From contig NC_064651.1 of NCBI RefSeq assembly GCF_001723175.1, forward strand, positions 2,418,001 to 2,482,000: a DNA stretch of 64,000 nt, in the 5' to 3' direction. Shown here piece after piece: positions 62,742 through 64,000 of this stretch. The notes beneath the pieces are model-generated. The model was not told the DNA's origin and did not search any database. It worked only from the letters and a program-made list of their open reading frames with translations. The position numbers and the translations under genes are program-made. This DNA comes from Penicillium oxalicum (Eukaryota; Ascomycota; Eurotiomycetes; Eurotiales; Aspergillaceae). How positions within the stretch are numbered: the stretch's first letter is position 1; the number at the start of each line of letters is the position of its first letter.

Positions 62742-63893
62742 ATGAAGTACTCCATTTTCAGTCTCCTCATGAGCACCGCGGCGGTTGCCGCGATGCCTTC
62801 GCATCGACAATCCTCGCCCACTTATTTTTTCACTTTGTAAGCACTCGGCATTTTCAACCTGGGCCCAAATAAGAACTTTGCAAGACTAGTGCTCATGTTG
62901 ATTTCTCAGTGGTGATTCGTACTCAATGACAAGCTTTAATGTGAACGGTACCCAGCCATCAGCGTCAAATCCTATGGGCAATCCTCCCCTCGGTAAGAAG
63001 ACCAGACATTCTGATCCTAAGATTGCGCATTGGTAATTGACGATTTGGGAAAAAGGTACCGGAGCAACCGGTGGAGGCATCAATTGGATCGGCTACCTCA
63101 CCACTGTGGACAATTCCTCCCTCGTGCTGAGCTACAACTTGGCCATTGGAGGCGCAACAATTGACAATGCCATTCTTGACTCGGGATATCCCGACATGAC
63201 AGGTCAAGTGAAGACGTTCCAGGACAGTTACAGTGCGAAGCCCGCCAAAGCGCCGTGGGGAGCGGGTGATTCTGTTTTCGGCTTCTGGATCGGAGTCAAC
63301 GAGTAGGTCAATTGAAACATGCTGCGTGCCGACTGAGCTGACTCGATAAATCTAGTGTTGGCTGGGCATATCAAAATTACGAAGCTGAGGTACTCGTCCC
63401 TAAGCTCATGGCCCAGTACAGATCCTTGCTTGAAGAGATCTATGCCGATGGAGGACGTAGGTTCTTGTTCGTCAACGTCCCTCCTACGGGTCGAAGTCCA
63501 TACATTCTCGAACAAGGCGAGAGTGCGACCCAGAAGCATGCGGCGTGGACCCAGGCATACAACAAGGGACTCGAAGTGATGCGCAAGGAATTCCATAAAA
63601 CTCATCATGATGTAAGTGTTTCATCTCTTTCCTCTGTTATCTTGCCCTCAGATGCACATTCGCGATCGAATCATACTCACAGTGCATAGGTCGACTCTGT
63701 TTTGTACAACTCCTGGAGCTTCATGTCCAAGATCTTGGATCATCCACAGCAATTTGGATTTACAAACGCGACATGCATCAACGATGACGGAGAAAGCTGT
63801 GTCTGGTGGAACAACTATCACCCTGGACAGAAGTATCATCGACTACAAGCGGCAGACATGAAGCGGACTCTCCATCGGTTTGGTGCCTGGTAG
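62742..63893 (+). CDS. Secreted SGNH/GDSL acetylesterase, carbohydrate esterase family 16-like
   Basis: Likely removes acetyl groups from plant cell-wall sugars or oligosaccharides. Exons 62742-62836, 62910-62992, 63056-63302, 63356-63611 and 63690-63893; 294 residues. Residues 1 to about 17 are a signal peptide ([16 protein letters not shown]). The nucleophile is Ser35 in FTFGDSYS (block I); the Gly block is around [22 protein letters not shown] is the GxND block (block III), completed across an intron; His271 in WWNNYHPG is the block V His. The position usually held by Asp three residues before this His is Asn268. The match to fungal CE16 proteins is good in order and length; it could instead be a closely related GDSL lipase. 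No promoter motif was recognised. Confidence 0.88.
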
Positions 63894-64000
63894 AGGCAGC
63901 TTTAGTGCGAGATTCTAACCTCTCAATGGCTGAAGTTTTTCCAAAAAACTCTTTATCGAGTCAAACGTCTTAGCTTATAGAACAAACTCCTTGTCCCTGA
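63894..64000. other. 3' flank of the acetylesterase gene
   Basis: A hundred bases of AT-rich sequence follow the stop codon; nothing else is visible before the window ends. Confidence 0.5.

Overview
The window is nuclear DNA from a filamentous ascomycete, most likely Eurotiales (Aspergillus/Penicillium type). Genes are split by short introns of 50-120 bases with GT...AG ends and CTAAC/CTGAC branch sites. The protein set is typical of that group: a GPR1/FUN34-type acetate permease, a GH11 xylanase, a LaeA-like methyltransferase, Spc7, a MetR/CYS3 bZIP and an eisosome protein PilA. I joined exons by hand from splice sites and reading phase; every joined model gives a whole number of codons. There is no expression or database evidence behind these calls.

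Layout. 1-7.7 kb: no gene seen. 7.7-8.7 kb: acetate permease (+). 8.7-15.3 kb: gene-poor, with a 39-copy 11-bp minisatellite and a decayed two-exon gene. 15.3-17.5 kb: secreted GH11 xylanase (+) and a short-chain reductase (-) broken by small indels. 19.5-24.5 kb: 11-exon LaeA-like methyltransferase (+) converging on a fungal transcription factor (-). 27.3-29.4 kb: AP180/CALM-type clathrin adaptor (-). 29.4-32.3 kb: AT-rich spacer with a pair of small inverted palindromes. 32.3-38.3 kb: ribosomal protein S11 (-) and kinetochore protein Spc7 (+), divergent from a shared 355-bp promoter. 38.9-41.9 kb: transcription factor (-) with no intact zinc cluster. 45.2-47.2 kb: MetR-like bZIP (+). 49.0-49.7 kb: small methyltransferase (+). 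50.7-52.0 kb: PilA (-). 53.9-57.4 kb: XPG/Rad2 endonuclease (-), divergent from a WDR6/Trm734-like WD protein (+, 58.0-61.6 kb). 62.7-63.9 kb: secreted SGNH/CE16 acetylesterase (+).

The content mixes housekeeping genes (translation, kinetochore, endocytosis, repair, tRNA modification) with accessory genes. The latter cover plant polymer breakdown (xylanase, acetylesterase), carbon and sulfur nutrition (acetate permease, MetR), and a possible small secondary-metabolism neighbourhood (reductase, LaeA-like methyltransferase, transcription factor). I found no backbone synthase, CRISPR array, rRNA or convincing tRNA. The least ordinary signals are the decayed genes, the minisatellite, the paired palindromes near 30.5 kb, the factor that appears to have lost its zinc cluster, and a methyltransferase whose base composition flips part way through.
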